A DNA stretch of 64,000 nucleotides from Streptomyces sp. CB00455 (GTDB lineage Bacteria > Actinomycetota > Actinomycetes > Streptomycetales > Streptomycetaceae). Each line of letters starts with the position of its first letter. The first letter of the stretch is position 1. The notes under the pieces were generated by a model. It was not told where the DNA came from and made no database searches. It saw only the letters and a list, made by a program, of their open reading frames with translations. The DNA is taken from positions 868,001 through 932,000 of the forward strand of contig NZ_LIVQ01000002.1 of assembly GCF_001905445.1 (NCBI RefSeq), in the 5' to 3' direction. Positions 35,822 to 46,622 of this stretch are shown here, piece by piece. The position numbers and the translations under genes are program-made.

Positions 35822-37441
35822 CTAGCGCTTGCGTTCGACTCTACGTTCGTCCCATACGGGTTCCCGAGTCTCCCGCACAACACCGTCCGAACCGAAGACC
35901 AGATAGCGGTCAAAAGTGCGCGCGAACCAGCGGTCGTGCGTGACGCACAGCACAGTCCCCTCGTACGCCTCCAGCCCGTCCTGGAGCGCCTCCGCCGACT
36001 CCAGGTCCAGGTTGTCCGTCGGCTCGTCCAGCAGCAGCGCAGTGGTGCCGGCGAGCTCCAGCAGCAGGATCTGGAAGCGCGCCTGCTGGCCGCCGGAAAG
36101 CTTCTCGAAGGGCTGGTCGCCCTGGCGCTCCAGCTCGTAACGGCGCAGGGCGCCCATCGCGGCGCCGAGCGGCTTCGCCGCCTCCGTCCACAGGATGTCG
36201 ACGAGGGTGCGCCCGAAGAGCTCCGGGTGCGCGTGGGTCTGCGCGAAATGGCCGGGAACCACCCGTGCGCCCAGCTTCCAGGTGCCGGTGTGCTTGACGT
36301 CCTCACCGGCGAGCAGCCGCAGGAAGTGCGACTTGCCGGAGCCGTTGGAGCCGAGGACCGCGACCCGCTCCCCGTAGAAGACCTCCAGCGAGAACGGCTT
36401 CATCAGGCCGGTCAGCTCCAGGTTCTCCACCGTGAGCGCGCGCACCCCCGTACGCCCGCCCTTGAGCCTCATCCGGATGTCCTGCTCGCGCGGCGGCTCC
36501 GGCGGCGGGCCGGCCTCCTCGAACTTCTGGAAGCGGGTCTGCATCGCCCGGTAGCGCGAGGCCATGTCGGGGCTGGAGGCGGCCTGGTTGCGCAGCCGCA
36601 GCACCAGGGCCTTCAGCCGGGCGTGCTCCTCGTCCCAGCGGCGCTTGAGCTCCTCGAAGCGCGCGAAGCGCTCCTTGCGGGCCTCGTGGTACGTCCCGAA
36701 GCCGGCTCCGTGCACCCACACGTCGCTGCCCGTCGGGCTCGCCTCCAGGCTGACGATCTTCTCCGCGGCCTGGGTGAGCAGCTCCCGGTCGTGCGAGACG
36801 AACAGCACCGTCTTGCGGGTGGCCTTCAGCTGCTCCTCCAGCCACCGCTTGCCGGGGACGTCGAGGTAGTTGTCCGGCTCGTCGAGGAGGAGCACCTCCT
36901 CGGGCCCGCGCAGCAGCGCCTCCAGTACGAGCCGCTTCTGCTCACCGCCCGAGAGCGTGCGCACCTCGCGGTACTGGGCGCTGTCGTACGGGATGGCGAG
37001 GGCGGCCATGGTGCAGACGTCCCACAGGGTCTCCGCCTCGTAGCCCTGAACGTCGGCCCAGTCGCTGAGTGCCTGCGCGTACGCCATCTGGGCGGCCTCG
37101 TCGTCCACCGTGAGGATCAGGTGCTCGGCGCGGTCCACGGCCGCCGCGGCGGCGCGGATCCGAGGCTGCGACACCGACACCAGCAGGTCCCGCACGGTCG
37201 TCTCGTCCCGGACGGAACCCACGAACTGCGACATCACCCCGAGTCCGCCGCTGATGGCGACCCCGCCGCCGTGGGGCTGGAGCTCTCCGGAGATCAGCTT
37301 GAGCAGGGTCGTCTTGCCGGCGCCGTTCGCCCCTACCAGGGCCACCACCGAGCCCTCCCCCACGCGGAAGGAGACGTCGGGGAGCAGGACCCGCCCGTCG
37401 GGAAGGTAGTACTCCAGGTGGTTGGCTTCGAGATGTCCCAT
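35822..37441 (-). CDS. ABC-F family ATP-binding protein
   Basis: A soluble ABC-F ATPase of 539 residues with two nucleotide-binding domains and no membrane segments. Domain 1 has Walker A GANGAGKTTLLK, signature LSGGEQKRL and Walker B LLLDEPDNYLD. Domain 2 has GSNGSGKSHFLRLL, LSGGQQARF and LLLDEPTDNLD. The inter-domain linker, about residues 255-330, is a charged helical arm with RFARFEELKRRWDEEH. ABC-F proteins act on ribosomes, either as translation factors or as antibiotic-protection factors; the type here cannot be decided. The ATG at 37439-37441 has no ribosome site but has GACAAT ending 7 nt upstream, so it may be leaderless. That supports this start over one 9 nt earlier. Confidence 0.92.
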   Translation of the reverse strand: MGHLEANHLEYYLPDGRVLLPDVSFRVGEGSVVALVGANGAGKTTLLKLISGELQPHGGGVAISGGLGVMSQFVGSVRDETTVRDLLVSVSQPRIRAAAAAVDRAEHLILTVDDEAAQMAYAQALSDWADVQGYEAETLWDVCTMAALAIPYDSAQYREVRTLSGGEQKRLVLEALLRGPEEVLLLDEPDNYLDVPGKRWLEEQLKATRKTVLFVSHDRELLTQAAEKIVSLEASPTGSDVWVHGAGFGTYHEARKERFARFEELKRRWDEEHARLKALVLRLRNQAASSPDMASRYRAMQTRFQKFEEAGPPPEPPREQDIRMRLKGGRTGVRALTVENLELTGLMKPFSLEVFYGERVAVLGSNGSGKSHFLRLLAGEDVKHTGTWKLGARVVPGHFAQTHAHPELFGRTLVDILWTEAAKPLGAAMGALRRYELERQGDQPFEKLSGGQQARFQILLLELAGTTALLLDEPTDNLDLESAEALQDGLEAYEGTVLCVTHDRWFARTFDRYLVFGSDGVVRETREPVWDERRVERKR

Positions 37442-37495
37442 GCCGGGCATTGTCCCGGTCGGGCCGCGATCCGCCCAAACGGTTTCGGCGCCCCC

Positions 37496-38347
37496 TCAGC
37501 AGCAGCCGGCGCCCGGCAGGGTCCGCAGGTTGCGCGCCTCCTTGCTGCGGGCGGCCAGCAGCTCGTCGGCGGGGTAGCCGACCTCCTCCAGGGTCAGCCC
37601 GTGCGGCTTGACCACGTGCACCGAGGAGTCCCGCACGGCGGCGGCCAGCACCCTGCCGGGCCAGTCGACCGGCCGGTGGCCGTCGCCGACGTGCAGCAGG
37701 GCGCCCACCAGCGAGCGGACCATGTTGTGGCAGAAGGCGTCGGCCCGGACCGTCGCGGTGACGATCCCGTCCTCGGCGCGCTCCCAGCTGAGCTGCTGGA
37801 GCGTACGGATGGTCGTGGCGCCCTCGCGCTTCTTGCAGTACGCGGCGAAGTCGTGCTCGCCGAGCAGCGGGGCGGCGGCCTCGTTCATCGCGTCCACGTC
37901 GAGCGGCCACTGGTGCCACAGCACGTGGCCGCGGCGCAGCGGGTCGACACCCGCCCGGTGGTCGCCGACGCGGTAGGCGTAGCGCCGCCAGATGGCGGAG
38001 AAGCGCGCGTTGAAGCCCTCGGGGGCCTCGGCTGCCTTCCAGACGCGTACGTCCTGCGGCAGCCGTCCGGCGAGGCGGCGCAGCAGCTTGTCGTGGTGCT
38101 CGGCCCACACCTCTTCGCGTACGTCGAACTGCGCGACCTGCCCGCGCGCGTGCACGCCCGCGTCGGTACGGCCGGCCACGGTCAGCTCGACCGGGTCCGG
38201 GAGCCGCATCACGGTCTGCAGCGCGGACTCCAGTTCGCCCTGCACGGTCCGCAGCACGCGCTGCTTGGCCCAGCCGGAGAAGTCCTTGCCGTCGTAGCTC
38301 AGGTCCAGCCTGACCCGGACGTGTCCGGGCTCCACCTCGTCACTCAC
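37496..38347 (-). CDS. truA: tRNA pseudouridine(38-40) synthase
   Basis: It converts uridines 38-40 of the anticodon stem to pseudouridine. The 283-residue product has the catalytic Asp in [14 protein letters not shown], the first motif [16 protein letters not shown], and the later [17 protein letters not shown]. The carboxyl end LPGAGCC has two terminal Cys, seen only as a curiosity. The start is a GTG preceded by GAGAGGA. It lies downstream of rplQ, separated by a hairpin that probably reduces but may not abolish read-through. Confidence 0.96.
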   Translation of the reverse strand: MSDEVEPGHVRVRLDLSYDGKDFSGWAKQRVLRTVQGELESALQTVMRLPDPVELTVAGRTDAGVHARGQVAQFDVREEVWAEHHDKLLRRLAGRLPQDVRVWKAAEAPEGFNARFSAIWRRYAYRVGDHRAGVDPLRRGHVLWHQWPLDVDAMNEAAAPLLGEHDFAAYCKKREGATTIRTLQQLSWERAEDGIVTATVRADAFCHNMVRSLVGALLHVGDGHRPVDWPGRVLAAAVRDSSVHVVKPHGLTLEEVGYPADELLAARSKEARNLRTLPGAGCC

Positions 38348-38371
38348 GTGACAGATCCTCTCAGAACGCAG

Positions 38372-38405
38372 AACGGGCCCGCCCCGGAAAGGGGGCGGGC
38401 CCGTT
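38372..38405 (-). terminator. Terminator after rplQ
   Basis: AACGGGCCCGCCCC at 38372-38385 pairs perfectly with 38392-38405 around a 6-nt loop. It lies 33 nt past the rplQ stop and closes the alpha operon before truA. Confidence 0.85.
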
Positions 38406-38438
38406 CAGAGCCGTTCAAGCAGACGAGATCCCGGAGGA

Positions 38439-38912
38439 TCAGGCCTCCTTGGTCTCCTCGGCGGGCGTCTCGGTGGCGTCGGACTTGGCCTCCGCCTCCT
38501 TGACCGCGCGCTTGGTGGCGGCCTCGGCCTCACCGGTGGCCTGCTGGGCGACCGTAAGGGCCTCGACCAGCTCGATCACGGCCATCGGGGCGTTGTCGCC
38601 ACGACGGTTGCCGATCTTGGTGATGCGCGTGTAACCACCGGGGCGGTTCTCGTAGCGCGGGGCGATCTCGGTGAACAGCGTGTGCACGATGCTCTTGTCC
38701 GTGATCGTCTGCAGCACCAGGCGACGGTTGTGGATGTCGCCCTTCTTGGCCTTGGTGACCAGACGCTCGGCGTAGGGACGCAGGCGACGGGCCTTGGCCT
38801 CGGTGGTGGTGATGCGGCCGTGCTCGAAGAGCGACTTCGCGAGGTTCGCGAGGAGGTGCTTCTCGTGCGCGGCGCTGCCGCCCAGACGGGCACCCTTTGC
38901 GGGACGCGGCAT
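38439..38912 (-). CDS. rplQ: Ribosomal protein L17
   Basis: A large-subunit protein near the exit tunnel, 157 residues. The core [20 protein letters not shown] through [21 protein letters not shown] is standard. A tail of about 40 residues rich in Ala, Glu and Lys, typical of actinobacteria, ends [10 protein letters not shown]. It is 98 bp after rpoA and is the last gene of the alpha operon. Confidence 0.97.
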   Translation of the reverse strand: MPRPAKGARLGGSAAHEKHLLANLAKSLFEHGRITTTEAKARRLRPYAERLVTKAKKGDIHNRRLVLQTITDKSIVHTLFTEIAPRYENRPGGYTRITKIGNRRGDNAPMAVIELVEALTVAQQATGEAEAATKRAVKEAEAKSDATETPAEETKEA

Positions 38913-39010
38913 GGTGTTACTCCTTCATATCTGCACCGGCCGTGTCAGGTACCGGTGTCAGTTCCCCCGGGGCGGACGCCCCGGGAAAGTCCTGCTGTGC
39001 GAGCCGGGGC

Positions 39011-40033
39011 TCAGTACTGCTCGGTCTCGACGAAACCGGCGTCCGCGTCGTCGTCGGCGCCGAAGGCGTCGGCGGCGGCGGTCGGGTCGAATCCGGGCGG
39101 GCTGTCCTTGAGGGCCAGGCCCATGCCGGCCAGCTTCGCCTTGACCTCGTCGATCGACTTCGCGCCGAAGTTGCGGATGTCGAGCAGGTCGGCCTCGGAG
39201 CGGGCGACGAGCTCACCCACGGAGTGGATGCCCTCGCGCTTGAGGCAGTTGTACGAGCGGACCGTGAGCTCCAGCTCCTCGATCGGCAGCGCCAGGTCGG
39301 CGGCCAGGGCGGCGTCCGTGGGGGACGGGCCCATGTCGATGCCCTCGGCGTCGATGTTGAGCTCGCGCGCCAGACCGAACAGCTCGACCAGGGTCTTGCC
39401 GGCGGACGCCATGGCGTCGCGCGGGCGCATGGCCTGCTTGGTCTCGACGTCGACGATGAGCTTGTCGAAGTCGGTGCGCTGCTCGACTCGGGTCGCCTCG
39501 ACCTTGTAGGTGACCTTGAGGACCGGGCTGTAGATGGAGTCGACCGGGATGCGGCCGATCTCCTGGCCCAGCTGCTTGTTCTGGACGGCGGAGACGTAGC
39601 CGCGACCGCGCTCGACGGTCAGCTCCATCTCCAGCTTGCCCTTGCCGTTGAGCGTGGCGAGGACCAGGTCCGGGTTGTGCACCTCGACACCGGCCGGGGG
39701 CGCGATGTCGGCAGCGGTGACCAGGCCGGGACCCTGCTTGCGCAGGTACATCACGACCGGCTCGTCGTGCTCCGAGGAGACGACCAGCTGCTTGATGTTG
39801 AGGATGATGTCGGTGACGTCTTCCTTGACACCCGGCACGGTGGTGAACTCGTGCAGGACGCCGTCCACGCGGATGCTGGTGACAGCGGCACCCGGGATCG
39901 AGGACAGGAGCGTGCGGCGCAGGGAGTTGCCGAGGGTGTAGCCGAAGCCCGGCTCCAGCGGCTCGATCACGAACCGCGAGCGGTACTCGTCGACGACCTC
40001 TTCGGTCAGCGAAGGACGCTGAGCGATAAGCAT
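39011..40033 (-). CDS. rpoA: RNA polymerase alpha subunit
   Basis: The assembly scaffold of RNA polymerase, 340 residues. The amino-terminal domain (to about 230) has [20 protein letters not shown] and the dimer interface. The carboxyl-terminal domain, from about 250, has [20 protein letters not shown] and [20 protein letters not shown], which bind UP-element DNA and activators. The end is a short acidic tail [17 protein letters not shown] typical of Streptomyces. It is 202 bp after rpsK; that gap has room for an extra promoter. Confidence 0.98.
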   Translation of the reverse strand: MLIAQRPSLTEEVVDEYRSRFVIEPLEPGFGYTLGNSLRRTLLSSIPGAAVTSIRVDGVLHEFTTVPGVKEDVTDIILNIKQLVVSSEHDEPVVMYLRKQGPGLVTAADIAPPAGVEVHNPDLVLATLNGKGKLEMELTVERGRGYVSAVQNKQLGQEIGRIPVDSIYSPVLKVTYKVEATRVEQRTDFDKLIVDVETKQAMRPRDAMASAGKTLVELFGLARELNIDAEGIDMGPSPTDAALAADLALPIEELELTVRSYNCLKREGIHSVGELVARSEADLLDIRNFGAKSIDEVKAKLAGMGLALKDSPPGFDPTAAADAFGADDDADAGFVETEQY

Positions 40034-40235
40034 GTCTGTGTTCCTTCATTCGTGGACGCCCACTATTTGACGCCCGACGGGTGCAGCACGGGGCTGCGGA
40101 CTACAAGGGTACGGGCGGTACGTCCCCCGAAGGGTTCGTACCGCCCGGACACTCAAGAACGCACAGGTGCGTCCGCTGCGCATACGCGGCGGCGCGGATC
40201 ACCCCCGCGACGGCGGGGAGGGGCGCCGCCACGGA

Positions 40236-40640
40236 TCAGACGCGGCGGCGCTTCGGCGGGCGGCAGCCGTTGTGCGGGGTGGGGGTGACGTCCTGGATCG
40301 AGCCGACCTCGAGGCCGGTGGCCTGGAGGGAGCGGATCGCGGTCTCGCGGCCGGAGCCCGGACCCTTGACGAAGACGTCGACCTTGCGCATGCCGTGCTC
40401 CTGCGCGCGGCGGGCGGCCGACTCGGCGGCCATCTGCGCGGCGAAGGGGGTGGACTTGCGCGAGCCCTTGAAGCCGACGTGGCCGGCGGAGGCCCAGGAG
40501 ATCACGTTGCCCGCGGGGTCCGTGATCGAAACGATGGTGTTGTTGAACGTGCTCTTGATGTGGGCGTGCCCGTGAGCGACGTTCTTCTTTTCCTTGCGGC
40601 GCACCTTCTTGGCAGCGCCCTGACGACCCTTGGGGGGCAT
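40236..40640 (-). CDS. rpsK: Ribosomal protein S11
   Basis: A platform protein of the small subunit, 134 residues. The sequence [40 protein letters not shown] and the closing [18 protein letters not shown] are canonical. It lies 54 bp after rpsM. Confidence 0.98.
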   Translation of the reverse strand: MPPKGRQGAAKKVRRKEKKNVAHGHAHIKSTFNNTIVSITDPAGNVISWASAGHVGFKGSRKSTPFAAQMAAESAARRAQEHGMRKVDVFVKGPGSGRETAIRSLQATGLEVGSIQDVTPTPHNGCRPPKRRRV

Positions 40641-40694
40641 CTAAATCTCCTACGGGAGGTGGTCGGTCCTACAGCGCAAGACCGCTGAACAGGA

Positions 40695-41075
40695 CTACTT
40701 CTTGCCCGGCTTCTTCTTACCGGCGATCGCGCGACGCGGGCCCTTGCGGGTACGCGCGTTCGTGCTGGTGCGCTGACCGTGCACCGGCAGGCCACGACGG
40801 TGGCGGATGCCCTGGTAGCACTGGATCTCGATCTTGCGGCGGATGTCGCCCTGGATCTCGCGGCGGAGGTCACCCTCGGTACGGAGGTTGGCGTCCACGT
40901 ACTCGCGGATCTTGACGAGGTCCTCTTCGGCCAGGTCACGAACGCGGGTGTTCGGGTTCACGCCGGTGGAGGCGAGGATCTCCTTGGACCGGGTGCGCCC
41001 GATACCGAAGACGTAGGTGAGTGCGATCTCCACGCGCTTTTCGCGCGGGATGTCAACACCGGAAACGCGTGCCAC
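40695..41075 (-). CDS. rpsM: Ribosomal protein S13
   Basis: A small-subunit head protein contacting the P-site tRNA and L5, 126 residues. The GTG at 41073-41075 gives [20 protein letters not shown], the normal start; a frame extending to 41132 is rejected. The tail [13 protein letters not shown] is the expected basic end. Confidence 0.97.
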   Translation of the reverse strand: MARVSGVDIPREKRVEIALTYVFGIGRTRSKEILASTGVNPNTRVRDLAEEDLVKIREYVDANLRTEGDLRREIQGDIRRKIEIQCYQGIRHRRGLPVHGQRTSTNARTRKGPRRAIAGKKKPGKK

Positions 41076-41273
41076 AAATGGCTCCTGTGTGTTCGGGGGT
41101 CTTCCGCAGAACCGCTCCCGACCGCCGACCACCCTTGATGGATGGTGGTACGCCCGGGTCCCCGGCCCCCGCCGGAGGTACCGCCGGCCCCGTGCAGGGC
41201 TGGGCGGGTTCTGCGTATGTACGTTTTCTTACGTCGCGCGAAGAACTGCGGAAGGCAGGTCGGTCGGCGTGCG

Positions 41274-41387
41274 TCAGCCCTGGCGCTGCTTGTGGCGCAG
41301 GTTGTCGCAGATGACCATGACCCGACCGTGACGGCGGATCACCTTGCACTTGTCGCAGATCTTCTTGACGCTCGGCTTGACCTTCAT
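41274..41387 (-). CDS. rpmJ: Ribosomal protein L36 (zinc-ribbon form)
   Basis: A 37-residue protein with zinc ligands C11, C14, C27 and H32, the C+ form that needs zinc. It starts [16 protein letters not shown]. It lies between infA and rpsM. A frame reaching 41489 is an artefact. Streptomycetes usually carry a Zur-controlled zinc-free paralogue elsewhere, which cannot be seen in this window. Confidence 0.96.
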   Translation of the reverse strand: MKVKPSVKKICDKCKVIRRHGRVMVICDNLRHKQRQG

Positions 41388-41460
41388 GTTGGTGAGGTTC
41401 TCCGGGTCAGTGCCACCACCCGCACCGGGACGGACGCCCAGGCAGGAGTGAGGACAAGAT

Positions 41461-41682
41461 CTACTTGTATCGGTAGACGATCCGGCCACGCGTCAGGTCG
41501 TACGGAGACAGCTCCACGACGACCCGGTCATCGGGAAGGATGCGGATGTAGTGCATGCGCATCTTGCCACTGATGTGCGCGAGGACTTTGTGACCGTTCT
41601 GGAGTTCCACCTTGAACATGGCGTTCGGGAGGGACTCGATCACGGTGCCCTCGATTTCGATGGCACCTTGCTTCTTGGCCAC
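41461..41682 (-). CDS. infA: Translation initiation factor IF-1
   Basis: A 73-residue OB-fold protein that blocks the A site during initiation. [20 protein letters not shown] to [13 protein letters not shown] is canonical. The GTG at 41680-41682 is the correct start; the upstream extension to 41745 is not conserved. Gene order infA-rpmJ-rpsM-rpsK-rpoA-rplQ is the classic alpha operon head. Confidence 0.97.
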   Translation of the reverse strand: MAKKQGAIEIEGTVIESLPNAMFKVELQNGHKVLAHISGKMRMHYIRILPDDRVVVELSPYDLTRGRIVYRYK

Positions 41683-41847
41683 GCTTCGCCTTTCGAATCG
41701 GCTACCTTGATCGGCTCCGTGCGCCATGCGGGCATGGATGTGCACGACAGCCGACGAGTCAGTCTACGTCAGGGCATCCGGAAAGACGAATCCGGAAAGT
41801 TTGCCCCAGAGTCTAGATCATTAACCAGAGGGGTCTCCCGCGGGCCG

Positions 41848-42705
41848 CTAGGCCCCCGCGAGAGGATCCGGAGCCGTGGTGACCCCGTACTCCGCCAGCT
41901 TCGCCTTGCCGCAGTCCGGGCTGGTCAGGACGATGGGACCGGCCTCGGTCAGTGCGACGGAGTGCTCCCAGTGCGAGGACCAGGTGCCGTCCGTCGTGAT
42001 GACCGTCCAGTCGTCGGCCAGGACCTCCGTCTGGGCGGTGCCCAGCGAGACCATGGGCTCGATGGCCAGGCAGACGCCCGGGGCCAGCTTGATCCCCTTG
42101 CCCCGCTTGCGCGAGACGTAGTTCAGCAGGTGGGGGTCCATGTGCATCTCGGACCCGATGCCGTGGCCGCCGTAGTCCTCGATGATCCCGAACTTGCCGA
42201 GGCTGTGCTCACCGGTGGCCGGCCGCGGCTGGCGCCTGATGTAGGTCTCGATCGCCTTCGAGATGTCGACCAGGCGGTTGCCGAGCTTCATGGCGGCGAT
42301 GCCGGCCCACATCGACTCCTCGGTCACCCGGGAGAGCTCGACGAGCTCAGGGGCGTGCCCGGTGCCCACGAAGGCGGTGTAGGCCGCGTCCCCGTGCCAG
42401 CCGTCCACGATCGCACCGGCGTCGATCGAGATGATGTCGCCGTCCTTCAGGACCGTCTTGTCGTCCGGGATGCCGTGGACGACGACCTCGTTCACCGAGG
42501 TGCAGATGGTCGCGGGGAAACCGCCGTAGCCCAGGAAGTTCGACTTCGCGCCGGCGTCCGCGATCACCTTGCGCGCCACCATGTCCAGATCCCGCGTCGT
42601 GGCGCCCGGCACGGCCGCCTCACGGGTCGCCGCGTGGATGGCGGCGACGACCAGCCCTGCCTCGCGCATCTTCGCGATCTGCTCGGGGGTCTTGATCTGG
42701 ACCAT
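41848..42705 (-). CDS. map: Methionine aminopeptidase, type I
   Basis: It removes the initiator Met from nascent proteins. The 285-residue product has the metal ligands in SIDAGAIVDGWHGDAAYTAFVG, the His of GHGIGSEMHMDPHLL, and the two Glu in LAIEPMVSLG and SSHWEHSVALTEAG. The ATG at 42703-42705 gives MVQIKTPEQIAKMREAGLVV. It is 95 bp after adk and precedes infA by 165 bp. Confidence 0.96.
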   Translation of the reverse strand: MVQIKTPEQIAKMREAGLVVAAIHAATREAAVPGATTRDLDMVARKVIADAGAKSNFLGYGGFPATICTSVNEVVVHGIPDDKTVLKDGDIISIDAGAIVDGWHGDAAYTAFVGTGHAPELVELSRVTEESMWAGIAAMKLGNRLVDISKAIETYIRRQPRPATGEHSLGKFGIIEDYGGHGIGSEMHMDPHLLNYVSRKRGKGIKLAPGVCLAIEPMVSLGTAQTEVLADDWTVITTDGTWSSHWEHSVALTEAGPIVLTSPDCGKAKLAEYGVTTAPDPLAGA

Positions 42706-42800
42706 GGGGAACAGCCTTCCAGCTTCGGAGCGGGTTTTTTCAACAGTACGGCCGCGATGCCCTGGGGACACCGCGGCCGTACCTGCACAGCAAAGGGTGA

Positions 42801-43448
42801 CTACTTCCGCAGCGCTTCCATCGCGCGCTTCGTCACGTCCGCGACCTCACCGAGGGCGGGGATCGTCACGAGCAGGCCCTGGGCCTTGTAGTAGTCGATG
42901 ATCGGCTCGGTCTGCGTGTGGTAGACCTCCAGCCGGTTGCGCACCGTGTCCTCGGAGTCGTCGCCGCGCTGGTACAGCTCGCCGCCGCAGGCATCGCAGA
43001 CGCCCTCGGCCTTCGCCGGGGCGTACGTGACGTGGAAGACGTGCGCCGAGTCGTTACGGCAGATCCGGCGTCCGGCGATGCGCTTGACGACCTCGTCCTC
43101 CTCGACCTCCAGGTCGAGGACCGCGTCGAGCTTCATGGTCGCGGCCCGGAGCATCTCGTCGAGGGCCACGGCCTGCGACACGTTGCGCGGGAATCCGTCG
43201 AGCAGGAAGCCGTTCGCGGCGTCGGGCTGCTCCATGCGGTCCCTGGCCATGGCGATGGTGACGGCGTCGGGAACCAGGTCGCCGGCGTCCATGTACGCCT
43301 TCGCCTGCTTGCCGAGCTCGGTGCCCTGGCTGATGTTGGCCCGGAACAGGTCGCCCGTGGAGATGTGCGGGATCGACAGGTTCTTGGCAAGGAACGCGGC
43401 CTGCGTACCCTTGCCCGCACCGGGCGGTCCGACGAGGACGATTCGCAT
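42801..43448 (-). CDS. adk: Adenylate kinase
   Basis: It interconverts ATP + AMP with 2 ADP. At 215 residues it has the P-loop [10 protein letters not shown], the AMP site [14 protein letters not shown], and a long LID. The LID has Cys in RRICRNDSA and [10 protein letters not shown], three Cys in total, so a full four-Cys zinc site is not evident. The start overlaps the secY stop (TGATG). Confidence 0.97.
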   Translation of the reverse strand: MRIVLVGPPGAGKGTQAAFLAKNLSIPHISTGDLFRANISQGTELGKQAKAYMDAGDLVPDAVTIAMARDRMEQPDAANGFLLDGFPRNVSQAVALDEMLRAATMKLDAVLDLEVEEDEVVKRIAGRRICRNDSAHVFHVTYAPAKAEGVCDACGGELYQRGDDSEDTVRNRLEVYHTQTEPIIDYYKAQGLLVTIPALGEVADVTKRAMEALRK

Positions 43449-44761
43449 CAGCGGAGGAACCCTTCGTAATTACGCTGCTGGAGCTGGCTCTCGATCTGCT
43501 TCACGGTTTCCAGACCCACACCCACGATGATCAGGATGCTCGTCCCGCCGAACGGGAAGTTCTGGTTCGCTCCGAAGCCGGCCAACGCCATCGTCGGCAC
43601 AAGAGCGATCAGACCCAGGTACAGCGACCCCGGCCAGGTGATGCGGTTGAGTACATAGCTCAGGTACTCGGCGGTAGGTCGACCGGCGCGGATACCCGGG
43701 ATGAACCCACCATACTTCTTCATGTTGTCTGCAACTTCCTCGGGGTTGAACGAGATCGCCACGTAGAAGAACGCGAAGAAGACGATCAGGAGGAAGTACG
43801 TCGCGATGTAGTACGGGTGGTCGCCCTTGACGAAGTGCTTCTGGATCCAGGTGGCCCAGCCGGCGGTCGAACCGCTGAACTGGACGATCAGCGCCGGGAT
43901 GTAGAGCAGCGACGAGGCGAAGATGACGGGGATGACGCCCGCCTGGTTCACCTTGAGCGGGATGTAGGTGGAGGTCCCGCCGTAGGCACGGCGGCCGATC
44001 ATGCGCTTCGCGTACTGGACCGGGATCCGGCGCTGCGCCTGTTCGACGAAGACCACCAGGGCCACCATCACCAGGCCGACCAGGATGACCACGCCGAACT
44101 CGACCCAGCCGTCCGCGATCTTGCCCTGGAGCTTGATGGCCCAGAGGGCGCCGATGAAGCCGGCGGCGATCGAGATGAACATGAGGATCGACATGCCGTT
44201 GCCGATGCCGCGGTCGGTGATGAGCTCACCGAGCCACATGACGACACAGGTGCCGGCGGTCATCGTGATGACCATGACGATCGTGGTGAAGATCGACCGG
44301 TCCGGAACGATCTCGCGGCCGACCGGGCAGCTCCCGAACAGGGCGCCCGTACGGGCGGTGGCGACGAGGCCGGTTCCCTGGAGGATCGCGAGGGCGACCG
44401 TCAAATAGCGCGTGTACTGAGTGATCCTCGCCGTGCCGGACTGTCCCTCTTTTTTGAGGTTCTCCAGCTTCGGGATGACCACGGTCAGCAGCTGCAGGAT
44501 GATGCTCGCGGTGATGTACGGCATGATGCCGAGCGCAAAGATCGTGATCTGCAGCAGCGCACCGCCGCTGAACATGTTGACGAGGCCGAACAGTCCGTTG
44601 CTGTTGCCTGCCTGGTCGACACAGATCTGAACGTTCTTGTAGCTCACGCCGGGTACCGGGATATGGGACCCGAGCCGATACAGCACGATGATGCCGAGCG
44701 TGAAGAGCAGCTTCTTGCGCAGGTCGGGCGTCTTGAACGCCCGGGCGAACGCGGTGAGCAC
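43448..44761 (-). CDS. secY: Protein translocase subunit SecY
   Basis: The channel of the Sec export machinery, 437 residues with ten membrane segments. [20 protein letters not shown], the [20 protein letters not shown] plug region, [14 protein letters not shown] and [20 protein letters not shown] are standard. It is separated from rplO by 187 bp with a hairpin, so it probably has a separate promoter with adk. Confidence 0.98.
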   Translation of the reverse strand: MLTAFARAFKTPDLRKKLLFTLGIIVLYRLGSHIPVPGVSYKNVQICVDQAGNSNGLFGLVNMFSGGALLQITIFALGIMPYITASIILQLLTVVIPKLENLKKEGQSGTARITQYTRYLTVALAILQGTGLVATARTGALFGSCPVGREIVPDRSIFTTIVMVITMTAGTCVVMWLGELITDRGIGNGMSILMFISIAAGFIGALWAIKLQGKIADGWVEFGVVILVGLVMVALVVFVEQAQRRIPVQYAKRMIGRRAYGGTSTYIPLKVNQAGVIPVIFASSLLYIPALIVQFSGSTAGWATWIQKHFVKGDHPYYIATYFLLIVFFAFFYVAISFNPEEVADNMKKYGGFIPGIRAGRPTAEYLSYVLNRITWPGSLYLGLIALVPTMALAGFGANQNFPFGGTSILIIVGVGLETVKQIESQLQQRNYEGFLR

Positions 44762-44881
44762 GGTGCCTCCTGCGACCCCCGCGCTACTGCGTCAGAGGTG
44801 ACGGTCTGAGGGATCGACGAATACGTACAAGCAAAGGTGCAGGCCACCTTACCGGCGACTGCGCCCCCCGTGGAACGACCA

Positions 44882-44915
44882 ACCGGGGATGCCCCATATG
44901 TGAGGCATCCCCGGT
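44882..44915 (-). terminator. Terminator-like hairpin between rplO and secY
   Basis: ACCGGGGATGCC at 44882-44893 pairs perfectly with 44904-44915 across a 10-nt loop. It lies 33 nt after the rplO stop and would end or attenuate the S10-spc transcript before secY. Confidence 0.75.
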
Positions 44916-44948
44916 CGGGTTTCGAGCTATTCAGCCACTGGATTCGTC

Positions 44949-45404
44949 TTAGACGAGCTCAGTGACAGTGCCGCCCGCGGCAGCGATCTTCTCCTTGGCG
45001 GAGCCGGAGACGGCGTCAACCGAAACCTGCAGCGCCACGGAGATCTCGCCCTGGCCCAGGACCTTGACGAGGCTGTTCTTGCGAACCGCGCCCTTGGCGA
45101 CCAGGTCGGCCACCGTGACCTCTCCACCCTCGGGGTAGAGAGCGCCGAGCTTGTCCAGGTTCACGACCTGGTACTCGGTGCGGAACGGGTTCTTGAAGCC
45201 CTTGAGCTTCGGGAGACGCATGTGGAGGGGCATCTGCCCGCCCTCGAAGCGCTCCGGGATCTGGTAACGGGCCTTCTGGCCCTTCGTACCACGACCGGCC
45301 GTCTTACCCTTCGACGCCTCACCACGACCGACACGGGTCTTCGCGGTCTTGGCGCCGGGGGCGGGACGGAGGTTGTGGGCCTTCAGCGGGCTGTTCTCAG
45401 CCAT
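44949..45404 (-). CDS. rplO: Ribosomal protein L15
   Basis: A 151-residue large-subunit protein. [20 protein letters not shown], the Gly/Lys-rich [20 protein letters not shown] loop and [12 protein letters not shown] are typical. It is 2 nt after rpmD and is the last gene before the hairpin. Confidence 0.97.
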   Translation of the reverse strand: MAENSPLKAHNLRPAPGAKTAKTRVGRGEASKGKTAGRGTKGQKARYQIPERFEGGQMPLHMRLPKLKGFKNPFRTEYQVVNLDKLGALYPEGGEVTVADLVAKGAVRKNSLVKVLGQGEISVALQVSVDAVSGSAKEKIAAAGGTVTELV

Positions 45405-45406
45405 GA

Positions 45407-45589
45407 TTAGTCAACCTCCTCAACCGTCACGAGGTGGCGGACGGTCTGCACCATTCCGCGGAACTCGGGGCGGTCCTCCTTGACGACCACGTCGTTCAGG
45501 CGCTTGAGCCCGAGCGAACGCAGAGTGTCACGGTGGTTCTGCTTGCTGCCGATGTACGACTTCGTCTGCGTGATCTTGAGGCGAGCCAT
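45407..45589 (-). CDS. rpmD: Ribosomal protein L30
   Basis: A 60-residue large-subunit protein: [20 protein letters not shown] to [15 protein letters not shown]. The ATG overlaps the rpsE stop by 1 nt (TAATG), showing translational coupling. Confidence 0.97.
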   Translation of the reverse strand: MARLKITQTKSYIGSKQNHRDTLRSLGLKRLNDVVVKEDRPEFRGMVQTVRHLVTVEEVD

Positions 45590-46191
45590 TACGCACCCGC
45601 CCCGGCACGTGCACGAAGCAGGGCCGCGGGAGCGACGTCCTCGAGGGGCAGACCACGGCGAGCCGCGATCTCCTCGGGACGCTGCAGGCCCTTGAGGGCC
45701 GCCACGGTCGCGTGCACGATGTTGATCGCGTTGGACGAGCCGAGCGACTTCGACAGGATGTCGTGAACGCCGGCGCACTCCAGAACGGCGCGCACCGGGC
45801 CACCGGCGATAACACCGGTACCGGGAGAAGCCGGCTTCAGGAGCACGACGCCCGCGGCACGCTCGCCCGTGATCGGGTGAGGGATGGTGCCCTGGATGCG
45901 CGGAACCTTGAAGAAGCTCTTCTTGGCCTCCTCGACACCCTTGGCGATGGCCGCGGGAACTTCCTTGGCCTTGCCGTAACCGACACCTACAGTGCCGTCA
46001 CCGTCGCCCACCACGACCAGCGCGGTGAAGCTGAAGCGGCGACCACCCTTGACAACCTTGGCGACGCGGTTGATCGCGACAACGCGCTCAACGTAAGCGG
46101 TCTTCTCGGCGGCAGGGCCACCGTCGCGACCCTTCCGGTCCCGCCGCTCGCCGCCACCGGCACCGCTTCCGCGGCGCTGGGGTCCAGCCAT
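45589..46191 (-). CDS. rpsE: Ribosomal protein S5
   Basis: A 200-residue small-subunit protein important for decoding accuracy. A Gly/Arg-rich amino-terminal extension ([20 protein letters not shown]) precedes the double-stranded-RNA-binding-like domain with [20 protein letters not shown]. The end has an Ala/Arg tail. Confidence 0.97.
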   Translation of the reverse strand: MAGPQRRGSGAGGGERRDRKGRDGGPAAEKTAYVERVVAINRVAKVVKGGRRFSFTALVVVGDGDGTVGVGYGKAKEVPAAIAKGVEEAKKSFFKVPRIQGTIPHPITGERAAGVVLLKPASPGTGVIAGGPVRAVLECAGVHDILSKSLGSSNAINIVHATVAALKGLQRPEEIAARRGLPLEDVAPAALLRARAGAGA

Positions 46192-46236
46192 TGGATTACC
46201 TCTCTCTGTTACGTCCGTGAGTCCCGGAACCGGGGC

Positions 46237-46620
46237 TTAGAACTTCAGCCCGGCTTCGCGGGCGGCGTCAGCCAGAGCGGCAATGCGCCCGGCGTATCGG
46301 TTGCCACCGCGGTCGAACACGACGGTCTCGACACCCGCGGCCTTGGCACGCTCGGCGACGAGCGCGCCGACAGCCTGGGCCTGCGAGCTCTTGTCGCCTT
46401 CGCCACCGCGGATCGAAGCGTCCAGGGTCGACGCCGACGCCAGGGTGTGACCCTGGAGGTCGTCGATGACCTGAGCAACGATGTTGCGGTTGGAACGCGT
46501 CACGACGAGGCGCGGACGCTCCGCCGTACCCGAGACGTTCTTGCGGATGCGGATGTGGCGGCGAGCCTTGGCAGCGCGCTTGTACGCGTCGCCCTTGGCG
46601 ATCTTCACACCGTATGCCAT
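46237..46620 (-). CDS. rplR: Ribosomal protein L18
   Basis: A 127-residue 5S-rRNA-binding protein. It shows [20 protein letters not shown], the Ser-Asn-x-Asn strand [14 protein letters not shown], and the end [13 protein letters not shown]. It is 2 nt after rplF. Confidence 0.97.
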   Translation of the reverse strand: MAYGVKIAKGDAYKRAAKARRHIRIRKNVSGTAERPRLVVTRSNRNIVAQVIDDLQGHTLASASTLDASIRGGEGDKSSQAQAVGALVAERAKAAGVETVVFDRGGNRYAGRIAALADAAREAGLKF

Positions 46621-46622
46621 GG

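Noticed and set aside
34333..36306. A 657-codon minus-strand frame spanning the GT87-like gene and part of the ABC-F gene
   Set aside because: It reads both genes in the wrong frame, and no conserved motif survives.
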